A stretch of 64,000 nucleotides of DNA from Fulvivirga maritima (GCF_021389955.1 NZ_CP089980.1:4273001-4337000); one strand, 5' to 3'. Shown: positions 1 to 9,543, counted from the stretch's first letter. Made by a program: numbers and translations. Notes: a model not told the origin generated them from the letters alone.

Positions 1-566
1 CTGTTCTTAATGTAGGAACTGCTGAAACAGAACCTACCATCAGAAAGGCACTAGCCATTGGCGCTGATGAAGCCATCAGAATTAATGCCGAGCCTACTGA
101 TTCATTATTTGTAGCTAGTGAAATTGCTAACGTAGCTAAAGATGCAGGATATGACCTCATACTGATGGGCCGCGAATCTATTGACTTCAATGGAGGTATG
201 GTGCATGGTATGGTTGGTGAACTTCTTGGCCTTCCATCTGTTTCTCCTGTAATGACTCTCGATATTGAAGGCGATACCGCTAAGATGACTCGTGAGATTG
301 AAGGAGGAAAAGAAACAATCGAAGTGAAGTTGCCGTTTGTAGCCGGCTGTCAGGAGCCTATTGCTGAGTGGAAAATCCCTAACATGAGAGGGATCATGTC
401 AGCAAGAACCAAACCGCTTAATGTGGTAGAGCCCTCAGCAGGTGCCTCAGCTACTAAGCTGGAGAAGTTTGAAATGCCTCCTGCCAAAGGAGATGTGAAA
501 ATGATTGATGCTGACAACGTAGAGGAGTTAGTTAATTTGCTTAAGAATGAAGCAAAAGTAATTTAA
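1..566 (+). CDS. etfB: Electron transfer flavoprotein subunit beta (5' end missing)
   Basis: The gene runs in from the left edge in the frame that starts at base 3, leaving about 187 codons of a family that is usually 245-260 residues. It pairs with EtfA to form the soluble FAD/AMP flavoprotein that carries electrons from acyl-CoA and related dehydrogenases to ETF-quinone oxidoreductase. Family features seen are the segment ETEPTIRKALAIGADEA near the left edge, LILMGRESIDFNGG (the family's GxxxxD-type loop) and the terminal stretch with IPNMRGIMSARTKPL. The etfA gene follows after 51 nt on the same strand, the normal operon arrangement. An internal ATG at 165 opens a shorter frame but is not the start, because conserved family sequence continues upstream to the edge. 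Confidence 0.93.
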   Translation, partial: VLNVGTAETEPTIRKALAIGADEAIRINAEPTDSLFVASEIANVAKDAGYDLILMGRESIDFNGGMVHGMVGELLGLPSVSPVMTLDIEGDTAKMTREIEGGKETIEVKLPFVAGCQEPIAEWKIPNMRGIMSARTKPLNVVEPSAGASATKLEKFEMPPAKGDVKMIDADNVEELVNLLKNEAKVI

Positions 567-617
567 TTTGAAGCTATCGATAATAAATCATAAATCAACA
601 ACGCAAAACCAACCGTT

Positions 618-1574
618 ATGTCAATATTAGTTTTTGTGGAAAACGCTGATGGTCAGGTGAAAAAGACCTCTTTAGAAGCCGTAGCTTATGCTGCTGCCAT
701 TTCTGAAGATGTTACAGCACTGGCTATGGGTAATAATATAGATCAATCTGAGCTTGAAGGTTTAGGCAAATATGGAGCTACTAAAGTGCTTCATGCCGAC
801 GATGAAAAACTGAACCAAGGTATCATTCAGGCTTATGCTACTGTTATAAGTAAAGCTATGGAAAGTACAGGCGCTGACATCTTAGTGTTGGCTAACTCCT
901 CATTAGGAGCTCCTGTTTCTGCTCGTGTAGCTATTAAAAATGACGCTAGTTTGGTGTCTAACGTTGTAGCCTTGCCAGATACCAGCGCAGGCTTCAAAGT
1001 AAAAAGAAGCATATATACAGGTAAAGCTTTTGCTAACGTAGAGCTTACTAAAGATAAAAAGATACTCGCCATAAAAAAGAATGCCGCTGAGGTAAAAGAA
1101 ACAGGAGGAGCAGCCACTGTAGAGAAATTTGCAGCTGACCTTTCTGATAGCGAGTTTGACGCGAAAATAACAAATACAGATAAAGCAACCGGTGAAGTAC
1201 TATTGCCAGAAGCAGAAATTGTAGTTTCAGGAGGTCGGGGACTAAAAGGCCCTGAAAACTGGGGTATGATTGAAGAGCTGGCTAAAGAATTGGGAGCTGC
1301 TACAGGTTGTAGCAAACCCGTTTCTGATATGGAATGGAGACCTCACCATGAGCATGTGGGACAAACAGGCGTAAAGGTAAGCCCGCAATTATACATCGCC
1401 ATAGGTATATCAGGAGCTATTCAGCATTTAGCCGGAGTAAATTCATCAAAAAATATTGTGGTGATCAACAAAGATCCTGAAGCGCCATTTTTTAAAGCCG
1501 CTGATTATGGCATCGTAGGTGATGCGTTTGAAGTGGTACCGAAATTAACCGAGGCAATTAGAGCAGCTAAATAA
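618..1574 (+). CDS. etfA: Electron transfer flavoprotein subunit alpha
   Basis: This 318-residue protein has the normal EtfA length. The N-terminal half (about 1-195) is the alpha/beta domain that packs against EtfB. The C-terminal half (about 200-318) is the FAD-binding domain, with SGGRGLKGPENW, GCSKPVSDMEW, HVGQTGVKVSPQLYIA, GISGAIQHLAG and INKDPEAPFFKAADYG all recognisable. Together with the preceding etfB it forms the heterodimeric electron carrier of fatty-acid and amino-acid oxidation. The ATG at 618 gives the expected N-terminus (MSILVFVENADG). The next gene starts only 3 nt after the stop, so the two are probably co-transcribed and translationally coupled. Confidence 0.96.
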   Translation: MSILVFVENADGQVKKTSLEAVAYAAAISEDVTALAMGNNIDQSELEGLGKYGATKVLHADDEKLNQGIIQAYATVISKAMESTGADILVLANSSLGAPVSARVAIKNDASLVSNVVALPDTSAGFKVKRSIYTGKAFANVELTKDKKILAIKKNAAEVKETGGAATVEKFAADLSDSEFDAKITNTDKATGEVLLPEAEIVVSGGRGLKGPENWGMIEELAKELGAATGCSKPVSDMEWRPHHEHVGQTGVKVSPQLYIAIGISGAIQHLAGVNSSKNIVVINKDPEAPFFKAADYGIVGDAFEVVPKLTEAIRAAK

Positions 1575-1577
1575 TTT

Positions 1578-2177
1578 GTGAATAAGATTAAATTAGAAAT
1601 ATTAGGACTTTCTTCCAGTCAATCCCAATCGGGGTCTTTTGCACTAGTATTGGGAGAATCAGAAGGAAGTAGGAGATTACCGATCATCATTGGAATGTTC
1701 GAGGCTCAGGCCATTGCAATAGAGATAGAGAAAATAATACCTAACCGGCCTATGACGCATGATTTGTTTAAATCATTTGCTCATGGGTTCGATTATAAGG
1801 TGGAAGAGATCGTGATCTCTGACCTGAAAGAAGGGGTTTTCTTTGCCAAAATTGTATGTAATAACGGAAGTAAAACTATAGAGATTGACGCCAGACCATC
1901 AGATGCTATAGCCATAGGTCTAAGATTTGATGCGCCCATCTACACTTTCGAATCTATCCTTGCTGAAGCAGGTATCGTACTTACTGATGAGTCAGAAGAT
2001 GATATTGCTGAGATAAGAAATGAAATAAAATCATCTGAGAAAAAGCCCAAGGAAAAAGGCGATGATTTGAAGAACTTATCAATAGATAAACTCAATGAAT
2101 TGCTGAATGATGCCATCGAAAAAGAGGACTATGAGAAGGCAGCAAAAATCAGAGATGAACTAAGTAGAAGAAACTAA
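1578..2177 (+). CDS. Bifunctional nuclease (DUF151) family protein with C-terminal UVR motif
   Basis: The start is a GTG 3 nt after the etfA stop. Residues 1-130 match the BFN/DUF151 domain: an N-terminal strand with LGLSSSQSQSGSFALVLGE, then RLPIIIGMFEAQAIAIEIE, RPMTHDLF and DARPSDAIAIGLRF, the last being the signature of the family. Residues about 165-199 form a UvrB/UvrC-type helical hairpin (LNELLNDAIEKEDYEKAAKI), joined by a Lys/Glu-rich linker. In plants and bacteria BFN proteins have been reported to cleave RNA and DNA; the physiological role in Bacteroidota is not established. The DUF151 + UVR arrangement is common in this phylum. A clear hairpin terminator follows. Confidence 0.85.
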   Translation: MNKIKLEILGLSSSQSQSGSFALVLGESEGSRRLPIIIGMFEAQAIAIEIEKIIPNRPMTHDLFKSFAHGFDYKVEEIVISDLKEGVFFAKIVCNNGSKTIEIDARPSDAIAIGLRFDAPIYTFESILAEAGIVLTDESEDDIAEIRNEIKSSEKKPKEKGDDLKNLSIDKLNELLNDAIEKEDYEKAAKIRDELSRRN

Positions 2178-2189
2178 TACTAACCTTAG

Positions 2190-2220
2190 AAAAGGTCTTT
2201 CTTTAAAGAGAGGCCTTTTT
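2190..2220 (+). terminator. Rho-independent terminator after the etfBA-BFN operon
   Basis: An AAAAGGTCTTT arm pairs with AGAGGCCTTTTT, with one G-U pair and a loop around TTTAAAG, and runs into T-rich sequence up to 2230. It lies 12 nt after the preceding stop and before the transporter gene. Confidence 0.8.
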
Positions 2221-2234
2221 GTGTTTTTTTATAA

Positions 2235-3524
2235 ATGGATTATTTAAGAGGATTAATCGGGCTGGTAGTTCTAATAGCTATAGCCTTTGCTTTTTCAGCA
2301 AACAAGAAAGCAATAGACTGGAAACTGGTGGGCGTAGGGGTTTTGCTCCAGTTAATATTTGCAATACTGATTACTAAAGTTGAATTTGTAGCCACTGCCT
2401 TTTCCTGGGTTAGTGACATGTTCGTAACATTCCTGGGTTTTGCCGGAGAAGGAGCCAAGTTCCTGTTTGGAGACCTTACCGTAGTCAGTAAATTCGGTTT
2501 CATATTTGCCTTTCAAGTACTACCAACTGTAATCTTTTTCTCCTGTATTTCAGCAGGACTATATTATTTGGGTGTACTTCAGAAAATCGTTTTTGTAATT
2601 GCCTGGGTAATGTCTCGAACCATGCGTTTATCTGGTGCAGAAAGTTTGTCTGCTGCGGGTAACATATTTCTAGGGCAGACAGAAGCCCCACTTTTAGTAA
2701 GGCCTTTTGTTAAAAATATGACTACCTCTGAGCTCATGTGTCTTATGACTGGGGGTATGGCTACCATAGCGGGTGGTGTGCTGGCGGGTTATGTTACCTT
2801 CCTTGGAGGTGATGATCCTGTAGAAAAAGCAAAATATGCCTCTTACCTGCTTAGTGCTTCTATCATGAATGCACCTGCGGCCATAGTGCTTTCTAAAATA
2901 GTATTGCCTGAAGATCGTCCTGAAGATATTGATACTGACATAAAAGTGAGTAAAGATAGTATGGGCGTTAACCTTATAGATGCCTTAGCCAGAGGCGCCT
3001 CAGATGGTGTAGGCTTAGCTATCAATATAGCAGGTATGTTATTGGCATTTATAGCCATTATATATGCGCTTAACTGGATCTTAGTAGATGGGATAGGAGC
3101 TTACACCGGCCTTAATGAATTTGTAAAAGAGAGCACTGATGGAACTTTTCAGGGCTTTTCATTAGAATATATCTTAGGTCAGGTTTTTCGTTGTTTTGCC
3201 TTTGTTATGGGGGTAGAATGGGAAGAGACTATTAAAGTGGGAAGCTTGCTGGGGCAAAAAGTGGTGCTTAATGAATTTGTAGGGTACCTGAGTTTGGCAG
3301 AAATGAAATCGCAAGGGTTATTAACTCAGAAGTCTATTGTAATAGCTACTTATGCTCTTTGTGGATTTGCAAACTTTAGCTCTATAGCTATTCAGATAGG
3401 TGGAATAGGAGGTATGGCGCCTAATCGACAGGGAGACCTTTCTCGCCTGGGTATGAAAGCGTTGTTTGCCGCTACCCTGGCCACTATGATGACAGCCACA
3501 ATAGCAGGAGCATTGTTAGGATAA
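2235..3524 (+). CDS. Concentrative nucleoside transporter, NupC/CNT family
   Basis: A 429-residue polytopic inner-membrane protein that imports nucleosides by cation symport. CNT signatures are present in order: SAAGNIFLGQTEAPLLVRPF around residue 140-158, MTGGMATIAGGVLAGYV (re-entrant loop), NEFVGYLS, and CGFANFSSIAIQIGGIGG near the C-terminus. The length and the helix pattern (N-terminal helices at about 5-20 and 30-50, then the core transport domain) fit bacterial CNTs. The ATG at 2235 follows directly after the terminator of the preceding operon, so the transporter must have a promoter inside or just before that hairpin, or rely on readthrough. The choice among nucleosides cannot be read from sequence. 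Confidence 0.93.
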   Translation: MDYLRGLIGLVVLIAIAFAFSANKKAIDWKLVGVGVLLQLIFAILITKVEFVATAFSWVSDMFVTFLGFAGEGAKFLFGDLTVVSKFGFIFAFQVLPTVIFFSCISAGLYYLGVLQKIVFVIAWVMSRTMRLSGAESLSAAGNIFLGQTEAPLLVRPFVKNMTTSELMCLMTGGMATIAGGVLAGYVTFLGGDDPVEKAKYASYLLSASIMNAPAAIVLSKIVLPEDRPEDIDTDIKVSKDSMGVNLIDALARGASDGVGLAINIAGMLLAFIAIIYALNWILVDGIGAYTGLNEFVKESTDGTFQGFSLEYILGQVFRCFAFVMGVEWEETIKVGSLLGQKVVLNEFVGYLSLAEMKSQGLLTQKSIVIATYALCGFANFSSIAIQIGGIGGMAPNRQGDLSRLGMKALFAATLATMMTATIAGALLG

Positions 3525-3571
3525 CCTACATTGAATAGGCATTGTCCTTTATCTTTTTTTAATTTGTGGTT

Positions 3572-5758
3572 ATGTCTGATGCCATAACTAATACACCGGA
3601 AAGCGTACTCAAGAAGTATTTTGGATATACAAGTTTTCGTAAGCATCAGAAAGAGATAGTAGATACCGTGCTGGCAGGTAATGACGCCTTGGTGCTCATG
3701 CCTACTGGCGGAGGTAAATCTCTGTGCTATCAGGTGCCAGCCTTGATGCTGGAAGGTGTAACCATAGTGGTTTCTCCGCTGATAGCTCTCATGAAAGATC
3801 AGGTCGATGCTCTGACCGCTAATGGCATATCAGCGGCATATCTCAATTCATCACTTACCACACAAGAGCAAACAGAAGTCTTTTCTAAACTCCGGGCCAA
3901 TGAGCTCAAATTATTATACCTGGCACCAGAACGCCTAATAGGTAAGGGAGATGCTTTTCTTAATTTTTTAAGTGAGATAAAGGTAGCGTCTATTGCTATT
4001 GATGAGGCCCATTGTATTTCTCAGTGGGGGCATGATTTTAGGCCAGAGTATATGATGCTGTCTAAGCTCAAAGAAAACTTCCCTAATGTGCCTCTGATTG
4101 CGCTTACCGCTACCGCAGACAAGCTCACTCGAGCTGATATCCTGGAGCAGTTAGGGATCGCCAAATCTCAAGTATTTCTGTCTAGTTTTAATAGAGAAAA
4201 CATTAGGTACCTGGTACAACCTAAGCAGAGTAGCTATGAGCAGTTAGTTCAGTTTTTAGATGCCCATAAGGAAGATTGTGGTATCATCTATTGCTTGTCC
4301 AGAGCATCAGTAGAAGGGCTGGCAGAACGACTGAAGGAAGACGGCTTTGATGCCTTGCCTTACCATGCAGGTTTGGATAGAAAAACCAAAGATGAACATC
4401 AGGAGAAGTTTATCAATGATCAGGTGAAGATCATTACAGCCACCATTGCCTTTGGTATGGGAATAGACAAGTCTAATGTTCGCTTTGTAGTGCATATGGA
4501 TCTGCCTAAAAATATAGAAGGCTACTACCAGGAAACGGGCCGTGCAGGTAGAGATGGTCTGGATAGCGATGCCTTGCTTTTTTATAGTTATGCCGATGTA
4601 AGGAAGCTCAGAGGCTTTGTGGAGATTGATGATAATCAAGAGCAAACGGAGGTATTGCTTAAAAAGCTTTCTGAAATGGCTCAGTTTGGTGAGCTACGCA
4701 CCTGTAGGCGAAAATACCTGCTAGAGTATTTTGATGAAGAAGCCCCGGATGAATGCGGTAATTGCGATGTATGCCTTTCTGAAGACCAGAAGTTTGATGG
4801 AACAGTAATAGCACAAAAGGCTTTATCTGCTGTCTATAGATTAGAAGAGCGATTTGGTCAGACTTATATAATTGACTTTTTGCGTGGGTCTAAATCGGCT
4901 AAGATCTGGGATCAGCATAAGCAAATAAAAACCTATGGGGTAGGAGCGGATGTGAGCAAAGAAGACTGGGGGCATTATTTAAGAGACCTTATTCATCTTG
5001 GCTTTTTAAAGAAATCAGAAGGGAAATTTCCTGTGCTTATGCTTACTGAAAAAAGCAAAGAGGTACTGAGCGGAAAAGTGAAAGTGAAGCTGAGTCAGGT
5101 GAAAGAAACCTTTTCAGTGGTTCAGGAGAGTGCACCAGAATATGAGAAGCCACTTTTTGATCAATTGAAAAAATTACGCGCCGATTTTGCTATAAAGGAA
5201 GGAGTGCCTCCCTATGTGGTTTTCTCTGATGCTACTTTGGTAGAGTTAGCTACATATCTGCCACTAGAAACAGATGCTTTGTTTAAAATTTCCGGCTTTG
5301 GTGAAGTGAAGGTTCAAAAATACGGTAGTGAGTTTTTGGCAGTAGTGCAAGAGTATTGTGAGCAGCACAATTTATCAACTGCTATCCAAAATAAAAGAGT
5401 TAAGCCTAAAAGGAAGAAGGCCTCATCTGGAGCCAGAGGTACTGCTCTTGTATCTTTACAACTCTTCAAAGAGGGGGTATCTATAGAGGAGATAGCTGCT
5501 CAGCGTGGTATTGTAGCTACTACCGTTGAAAATCATTTAAATGAATGTGTTCTGTCTGGTAAACTAGGCGTGTTTGACCTGATAACTCAAGAGCTTTATG
5601 ATGAAATTCATGAAGTGGTTAAAAACAATCAGGAGCCGGGTCTAAAATCCATTAAGGACAAACTAAGAGAGGAAATCACTTATGGGCAAATTCGATCGGT
5701 TCTTAATCATTTGAAATTTGAAACCGAAAAACAGGCCAATCAGGACGGAAAGTTGTAG
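3572..5758 (+). CDS. recQ: ATP-dependent DNA helicase RecQ
   Basis: A 728-residue superfamily 2 3'-5' DNA helicase. Walker A TGGGKS lies at residues 45-50. DEAH with the aromatic-rich loop (HCISQWGHDFRPEY) follows near 145. Helicase motif VI is YYQETGRAGRDG. The four cysteines of the RQC zinc site are in CRRKYLL and ECGNCDVC. An HRDC domain spans about 520-600 and a further helix-turn-helix region (GVSIEEIAAQRGIVATTVENH) closes the protein, typical of the long Bacteroidota RecQ form. I chose the ATG at 3572 over an in-frame GTG 6 nt upstream. The 3' end overlaps the convergent lipoprotein gene by 19 nt. Confidence 0.96.
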   Translation: MSDAITNTPESVLKKYFGYTSFRKHQKEIVDTVLAGNDALVLMPTGGGKSLCYQVPALMLEGVTIVVSPLIALMKDQVDALTANGISAAYLNSSLTTQEQTEVFSKLRANELKLLYLAPERLIGKGDAFLNFLSEIKVASIAIDEAHCISQWGHDFRPEYMMLSKLKENFPNVPLIALTATADKLTRADILEQLGIAKSQVFLSSFNRENIRYLVQPKQSSYEQLVQFLDAHKEDCGIIYCLSRASVEGLAERLKEDGFDALPYHAGLDRKTKDEHQEKFINDQVKIITATIAFGMGIDKSNVRFVVHMDLPKNIEGYYQETGRAGRDGLDSDALLFYSYADVRKLRGFVEIDDNQEQTEVLLKKLSEMAQFGELRTCRRKYLLEYFDEEAPDECGNCDVCLSEDQKFDGTVIAQKALSAVYRLEERFGQTYIIDFLRGSKSAKIWDQHKQIKTYGVGADVSKEDWGHYLRDLIHLGFLKKSEGKFPVLMLTEKSKEVLSGKVKVKLSQVKETFSVVQESAPEYEKPLFDQLKKLRADFAIKEGVPPYVVFSDATLVELATYLPLETDALFKISGFGEVKVQKYGSEFLAVVQEYCEQHNLSTAIQNKRVKPKRKKASSGARGTALVSLQLFKEGVSIEEIAAQRGIVATTVENHLNECVLSGKLGVFDLITQELYDEIHEVVKNNQEPGLKSIKDKLREEITYGQIRSVLNHLKFETEKQANQDGKL

Positions 5759-6156
5759 CGCTGGCCGTAGACCTCTTCAATGTATTTGAAGTAAGTGAAG
5801 AGCCTGTAATTGAGCTCTAAACCGTAATCAATGGTAGGGTCGTAGTCAATACGATTTTCAAATGGGTAATTTTCGTCTCTGAAGTAAGCACCTCTACCTA
5901 CTTTTTCATTCCAAGAGTTGGCGTAGAACGTGTTTTTCTGCTCATAATAAGCTAATGAATAATAGTTAGCAGGTTTTGCATATCGGCTTAGCCATCGGTC
6001 ATAGCCCGAGTCAATTATGATCAGTTCGTACTCTCCATCTTCATTTCTTTCACTGAGTATATTGGAACCTGTGCTACGTTTGTGCCCTGTAGGCGGAGAA
6101 GTGTAGCAGGCAGAGAAAAGAATAAAAATTAGAGCCAGGGATAAGATATTTTTCAT
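5740..6156 (-). CDS. Small hypothetical lipoprotein
   Basis: This 138-residue protein starts with a lipoprotein signal peptide (MKNILSLALIFILFSAC; lipobox LFSAC with Cys17), so it should be lipidated and envelope-located. The rest is rich in Tyr, Asn and acidic residues, with no domain I recognise. It overlaps the 3' end of convergent recQ by 19 nt. It lies downstream of pckA on the same strand, but a terminator separates them. I cannot assign a function. Confidence 0.65.
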   Translation of the reverse strand: MKNILSLALIFILFSACYTSPPTGHKRSTGSNILSERNEDGEYELIIIDSGYDRWLSRYAKPANYYSLAYYEQKNTFYANSWNEKVGRGAYFRDENYPFENRIDYDPTIDYGLELNYRLFTYFKYIEEVYGQRYNFPS

Positions 6157-6215
6157 GGTGACCTCCTTGTTTGTTCTATAACAAATGATAAGGTCTTAAA
6201 GTTGATAGAAAAAGT

Positions 6216-6242
6216 GAAGGCGCCCCGGTTAAAGACGCCTTC
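6216..6242 (-). terminator. Rho-independent terminator of pckA
   Basis: GAAGGCG and CGCCTTC form the stem. Read on the minus strand it lies just after the pckA stop and is followed by ACTTTTTC (As at 6208-6212 on the plus strand). Confidence 0.75.
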
Positions 6243-6252
6243 TGCCTATGGG

Positions 6253-7872
6253 CTAGACAAAGTTTAAGTTTCTTTCAGGAGAAGCCGCTTTTGTTTCTTC
6301 ATTGGCAAACTCCTTATATTTATCAAAGTTCTTATTGAAGGCATCGGCCAGTTTATTGGCCATGTCATAATAGCCCTTGTCATTTTGCCAGGTTTCTCTG
6401 GGACTCAGTACTTTTGATGGAACCCCTGGACACACCGCAGGTATTTCAAAATGAAAAATGGAGTGTTTTCTATACCCGGCGTTTTCTAAAGTACCGGTAA
6501 GCGCTGCGGTAATCATCGCTCGAGTGTATTGCAGTTTCATTCTGCTGCCTACGCCGTAAGGCCCGCCGGTCCAGCCGGTATTTACCAGCCATACGTTAAC
6601 ATCATTCTTTTCCATTTTTTCTCCCAGCATTTCAGCATACCGCGTAGGGTGAAGCGGAAGAAATGGAGCACCAAAACAAGCGCTAAATACGGTTTGTGGT
6701 TCTGTAACGCCGGCTTCTGTTCCGGCAACTTTAGCGGTGTAGCCGGAGATGAAATGGTACATCGCCTGCCCTTTGTTTAACCTAGAAATAGGAGGTAATA
6801 CACCATAAGCATCACAGGTAAGAAAGAAAACATTCTTAGGGATACCCCCTACAGAAGGTTCTACTGCATTGAGAATATGGTGAATTGGGTAAGCTGTTCT
6901 CGTATTTTCGGTTACAGTAGTATTGGTGTAGTCAATGGTGCGTGATTCTGGAATGAAACGCGTGTTTTCTACAATAGCTCCAAACTTAATGGCGTCATAT
7001 ATCTCAGGTTCTTTTTGACGGGTTAGATCTATAACCTTAGCATAGCAACCGCCTTCAAAATTGAATACATTCTTTTCTGTCCAGGCATGTTCATCGTCAC
7101 CAATTAGCCCTCGGTTAGCATCGGCAGATAGGGTGGTTTTGCCTGTACCTGATAAGCCGAAAAATATGGCAGTATCCAAGGTGTTATGCCCAATGTTGGC
7201 TGAGCAATGCATAGGCAAAACGTGGTGCTCAGTGGGTAGCAGAAAGTTAAGCACAGAGAATATGCCTTTTTTCATCTCACCGGCATAACCTGTACCACCT
7301 ACTAATATCATTCTTTTAGTGAAATTAATAATGGCGAAGTTCTCTTGTCTGGTGCCGTCAGTTTTGGGATCTGCTTTAAAATCCGGATCACAAATAATAG
7401 TGAAATTGGGTTCAAAATCTTCAAGTTTGTAAGCGTCAGGCCTTAGAAACATATTATGGCAAAAGAGGTTCTGCCAGGCTTTAGTGTTAATAACCCTGAG
7501 TTTTAGGCGGTAGGTTTTGTCAGCACCAGCATAAGCATCTCTAACATATAGATTTTTGCTTTTCAGGTTATCGAGCATTTTTTTATGCAAAAGATCAAAC
7601 TGATCTGAATCAAAAGGAATGTTAATATCTCCCCACCACACCTCATTCTCAGTGAGGCTATCTTTTACTATAAACCGGTCTTTTGGTGACCGTCCGGTAA
7701 AAGAGCCTGTATCACACATCAGTGCTCCATTATCGGCAAGTTGCCCTTCGCCATTGGCCAATGCTAGCTCTACTAATTCTGCGGGAGTCTGATTCCAGTA
7801 TACTTTTTCAGATGTATTTACACCTGTATGCTTAAGATCATGACTTTTAGATTTTAACCCTATTTCCTCCAT
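6253..7872 (-). CDS. pckA: Phosphoenolpyruvate carboxykinase (ATP)
   Basis: A 539-residue protein, the usual length for the ATP-dependent family. It interconverts oxaloacetate + ATP with phosphoenolpyruvate + CO2 + ADP, the entry to gluconeogenesis. Visible motifs are TGRSPKDRF near residue 60 (oxaloacetate site), GGTGYAGEMKKG near 192, the kinase-1a P-loop GLSGTGKTTLS near 240, the metal-binding GDDEHAW near 260, and NTGWTGGPYGVGSRM near 435. It stands as a single gene with its own terminator and a candidate promoter element at 7917-7924. Gluconeogenic capacity fits an organism growing on amino acids and peptides; a peptide transporter is divergently placed next door. Confidence 0.97.
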   Translation of the reverse strand: MEEIGLKSKSHDLKHTGVNTSEKVYWNQTPAELVELALANGEGQLADNGALMCDTGSFTGRSPKDRFIVKDSLTENEVWWGDINIPFDSDQFDLLHKKMLDNLKSKNLYVRDAYAGADKTYRLKLRVINTKAWQNLFCHNMFLRPDAYKLEDFEPNFTIICDPDFKADPKTDGTRQENFAIINFTKRMILVGGTGYAGEMKKGIFSVLNFLLPTEHHVLPMHCSANIGHNTLDTAIFFGLSGTGKTTLSADANRGLIGDDEHAWTEKNVFNFEGGCYAKVIDLTRQKEPEIYDAIKFGAIVENTRFIPESRTIDYTNTTVTENTRTAYPIHHILNAVEPSVGGIPKNVFFLTCDAYGVLPPISRLNKGQAMYHFISGYTAKVAGTEAGVTEPQTVFSACFGAPFLPLHPTRYAEMLGEKMEKNDVNVWLVNTGWTGGPYGVGSRMKLQYTRAMITAALTGTLENAGYRKHSIFHFEIPAVCPGVPSKVLSPRETWQNDKGYYDMANKLADAFNKNFDKYKEFANEETKAASPERNLNFV

Positions 7873-7916
7873 ATACTTAAATTCTTAAATAGTGAATGAT
7901 CATTTTTGATGTTATT

Positions 7917-7924
7917 CAAAAATA
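7917..7924 (-). promoter_or_regulatory. Candidate -7 element for pckA
   Basis: On the minus strand the sequence is TATTTTTG, matching the Bacteroidota -7 consensus TAnnTTTG, 45 nt upstream of the pckA ATG. I do not see a TTG at the expected -33 spacing, so support is partial. Confidence 0.4.
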
Positions 7925-8091
7925 GGGAATAATTATTGGCTGTTATTATGATTTTTTAAAAATTTAAATCGTTTGCAGTTTCTTTAATAACCATGCATAA
8001 TTGGCTTAAGCCGAATACAAAATATAATTTGCTTATGAACCCTAACAGTGTTAGTTTTAGCGGTATTTAAAAAAAGTTAGTTTAAAAAAAT

Positions 8092-9489
8092 ATGTCGAGT
8101 ATATCTGTCAATAACTCGCCAACCGAAAAGGAATTGTTCGGTCATCCGGTGGGTTTATACATTTTGTTCTTCACTGAACTGTGGGAACGTTTTTCATATT
8201 ACGGAATGAGAGCCTTGTTTGTTTTGTTTCTGGTGGCAGAAACCACCTCAGACAATGCAGGTTTTGGTTGGACCAACGATGAAGCATTAGCTCTTTATGG
8301 GTGGTATACTATGTTGGTATATGTTTCTTCCATTCCTGGTGGTTGGGTAGCTGATAGAATTTTAGGACAGAAAAAGACAGTGATGGTAGGGGGAGCCCTA
8401 CTTTGTATCGGGCATGCTATTTTAGCTCTAAACTCCGAGACTTCATTTTATATAGGGTGTCTATTTATCATTTTAGGAGTAGGAGGGTTAAAGCCTAACA
8501 TTTCTTCCATGGTAGGAGGGTTGTATAAAGAGAGAGATGAAAGAAGGGATCTTGGTTTTTATATCTTCTATATGGGGATTAACATTGGAGGATTTGCAGC
8601 GCCTATTCTCTGTGGATACATTGGAGAAAGCATTAATTGGCATTATGGTTTCGGGTTAGCTGCTATAGGCATGTTTTTAGGCCAGGCAGTATATATCTGG
8701 GGACAAAAATATTTGAAACATGTAGGTAATCGGATTTCTAAAGATGATGTGGCTGGCAATGAAATTTTGAATCGACCACTAACAGATATAGAAAAAGACA
8801 GAGTAAAAGTATTATTACTTTCATTCTTATTGATCGTGTTATTTTGGGCCGCTTTTGAACAAGCGGGAGGCTTAATGAGTTTGTATGCAGACCAAAAGAC
8901 GGATCGTCATCTATTTGGGTGGGAAATACCAGCAACAGTGTTTCAGTCTGTTAATTCGTTTTTCATTATAACACTTGCTACAGTAGTGGGTCGTTTTTGG
9001 TATAAATGGAAGCAAAAGGGCAATGAGTCGTCTTCATTATTCAAAATGGCTGTAGGCCTTATAGTAATGGCACTGGGCTTTGGTTTTATGAGTGCAGCCT
9101 CAGTGGAGTATGCTAATGAAGGTTCTTCTGCTATGTACTGGTTAATTTTAGCTTTCCTTTTTCATACTATTGGTGAACTCTGTGCGTCACCTGTTTCACT
9201 TTCTTTCATCACTAAACTGGCTCCGCTTAAATATGCTTCATTAATTATGGGCTTGTATTGGGCTGCTACCGGTTTTGGAAATAAGGCTGCAGGTATGATA
9301 GGCCAGGTAGCTCAGGATTTAGGAGAGTTTGAAATTTTCACTGGTATAGCAGTAATATGGACCTTAATAGGAGTTATAGTAATATTACTATTGAAACCTT
9401 TGAAAAGGCTTACGCATGGTGCTGAAGACTTATCACCCGTAGAGGTTGTAGAAGATGAAGGATATTCAAGACCTGATAAGGCTGAATAA
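8092..9489 (+). CDS. POT/PTR2 family proton-coupled peptide transporter
   Basis: A 465-residue major-facilitator protein for proton-driven uptake of di- and tripeptides. The N-terminal POT motif is complete: FFTELWERFSYYGMRALF at about residues 24-41 carries the ExxERFxYYG proton-coupling signature. The second signature is GGLKPNISSMVGGLY and the PTR2 motif is FYIFYMGINIGGFAAPILCG. Twelve or more hydrophobic segments are visible. The gene has its own terminator and is divergent from pckA across a 219-nt spacer. Related members also carry nitrate or other solutes, but peptide transport is the usual role in Bacteroidota. Confidence 0.94.
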   Translation: MSSISVNNSPTEKELFGHPVGLYILFFTELWERFSYYGMRALFVLFLVAETTSDNAGFGWTNDEALALYGWYTMLVYVSSIPGGWVADRILGQKKTVMVGGALLCIGHAILALNSETSFYIGCLFIILGVGGLKPNISSMVGGLYKERDERRDLGFYIFYMGINIGGFAAPILCGYIGESINWHYGFGLAAIGMFLGQAVYIWGQKYLKHVGNRISKDDVAGNEILNRPLTDIEKDRVKVLLLSFLLIVLFWAAFEQAGGLMSLYADQKTDRHLFGWEIPATVFQSVNSFFIITLATVVGRFWYKWKQKGNESSSLFKMAVGLIVMALGFGFMSAASVEYANEGSSAMYWLILAFLFHTIGELCASPVSLSFITKLAPLKYASLIMGLYWAATGFGNKAAGMIGQVAQDLGEFEIFTGIAVIWTLIGVIVILLLKPLKRLTHGAEDLSPVEVVEDEGYSRPDKAE

Positions 9490-9512
9490 ACTTACAATTG
9501 ATAAATAATACT

Positions 9513-9543
9513 AAAGGTCAATCAGCGATGATTGGCCTTTTTT
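9513..9543 (+). terminator. Rho-independent terminator of the peptide transporter gene
   Basis: AAAGGTCAATCA pairs with TGATTGGCCTTT across a GCGA loop and ends in six Ts, 23 nt after the stop. Confidence 0.88.

Noticed and set aside
165-566. Internal ATG as the start of etfB
   Set aside because: Conserved EtfB sequence continues in frame from 165 up to the window edge.
833-1315. 160-codon minus-strand frame inside etfA
   Set aside because: Antisense to a complete, conserved gene; no family features.
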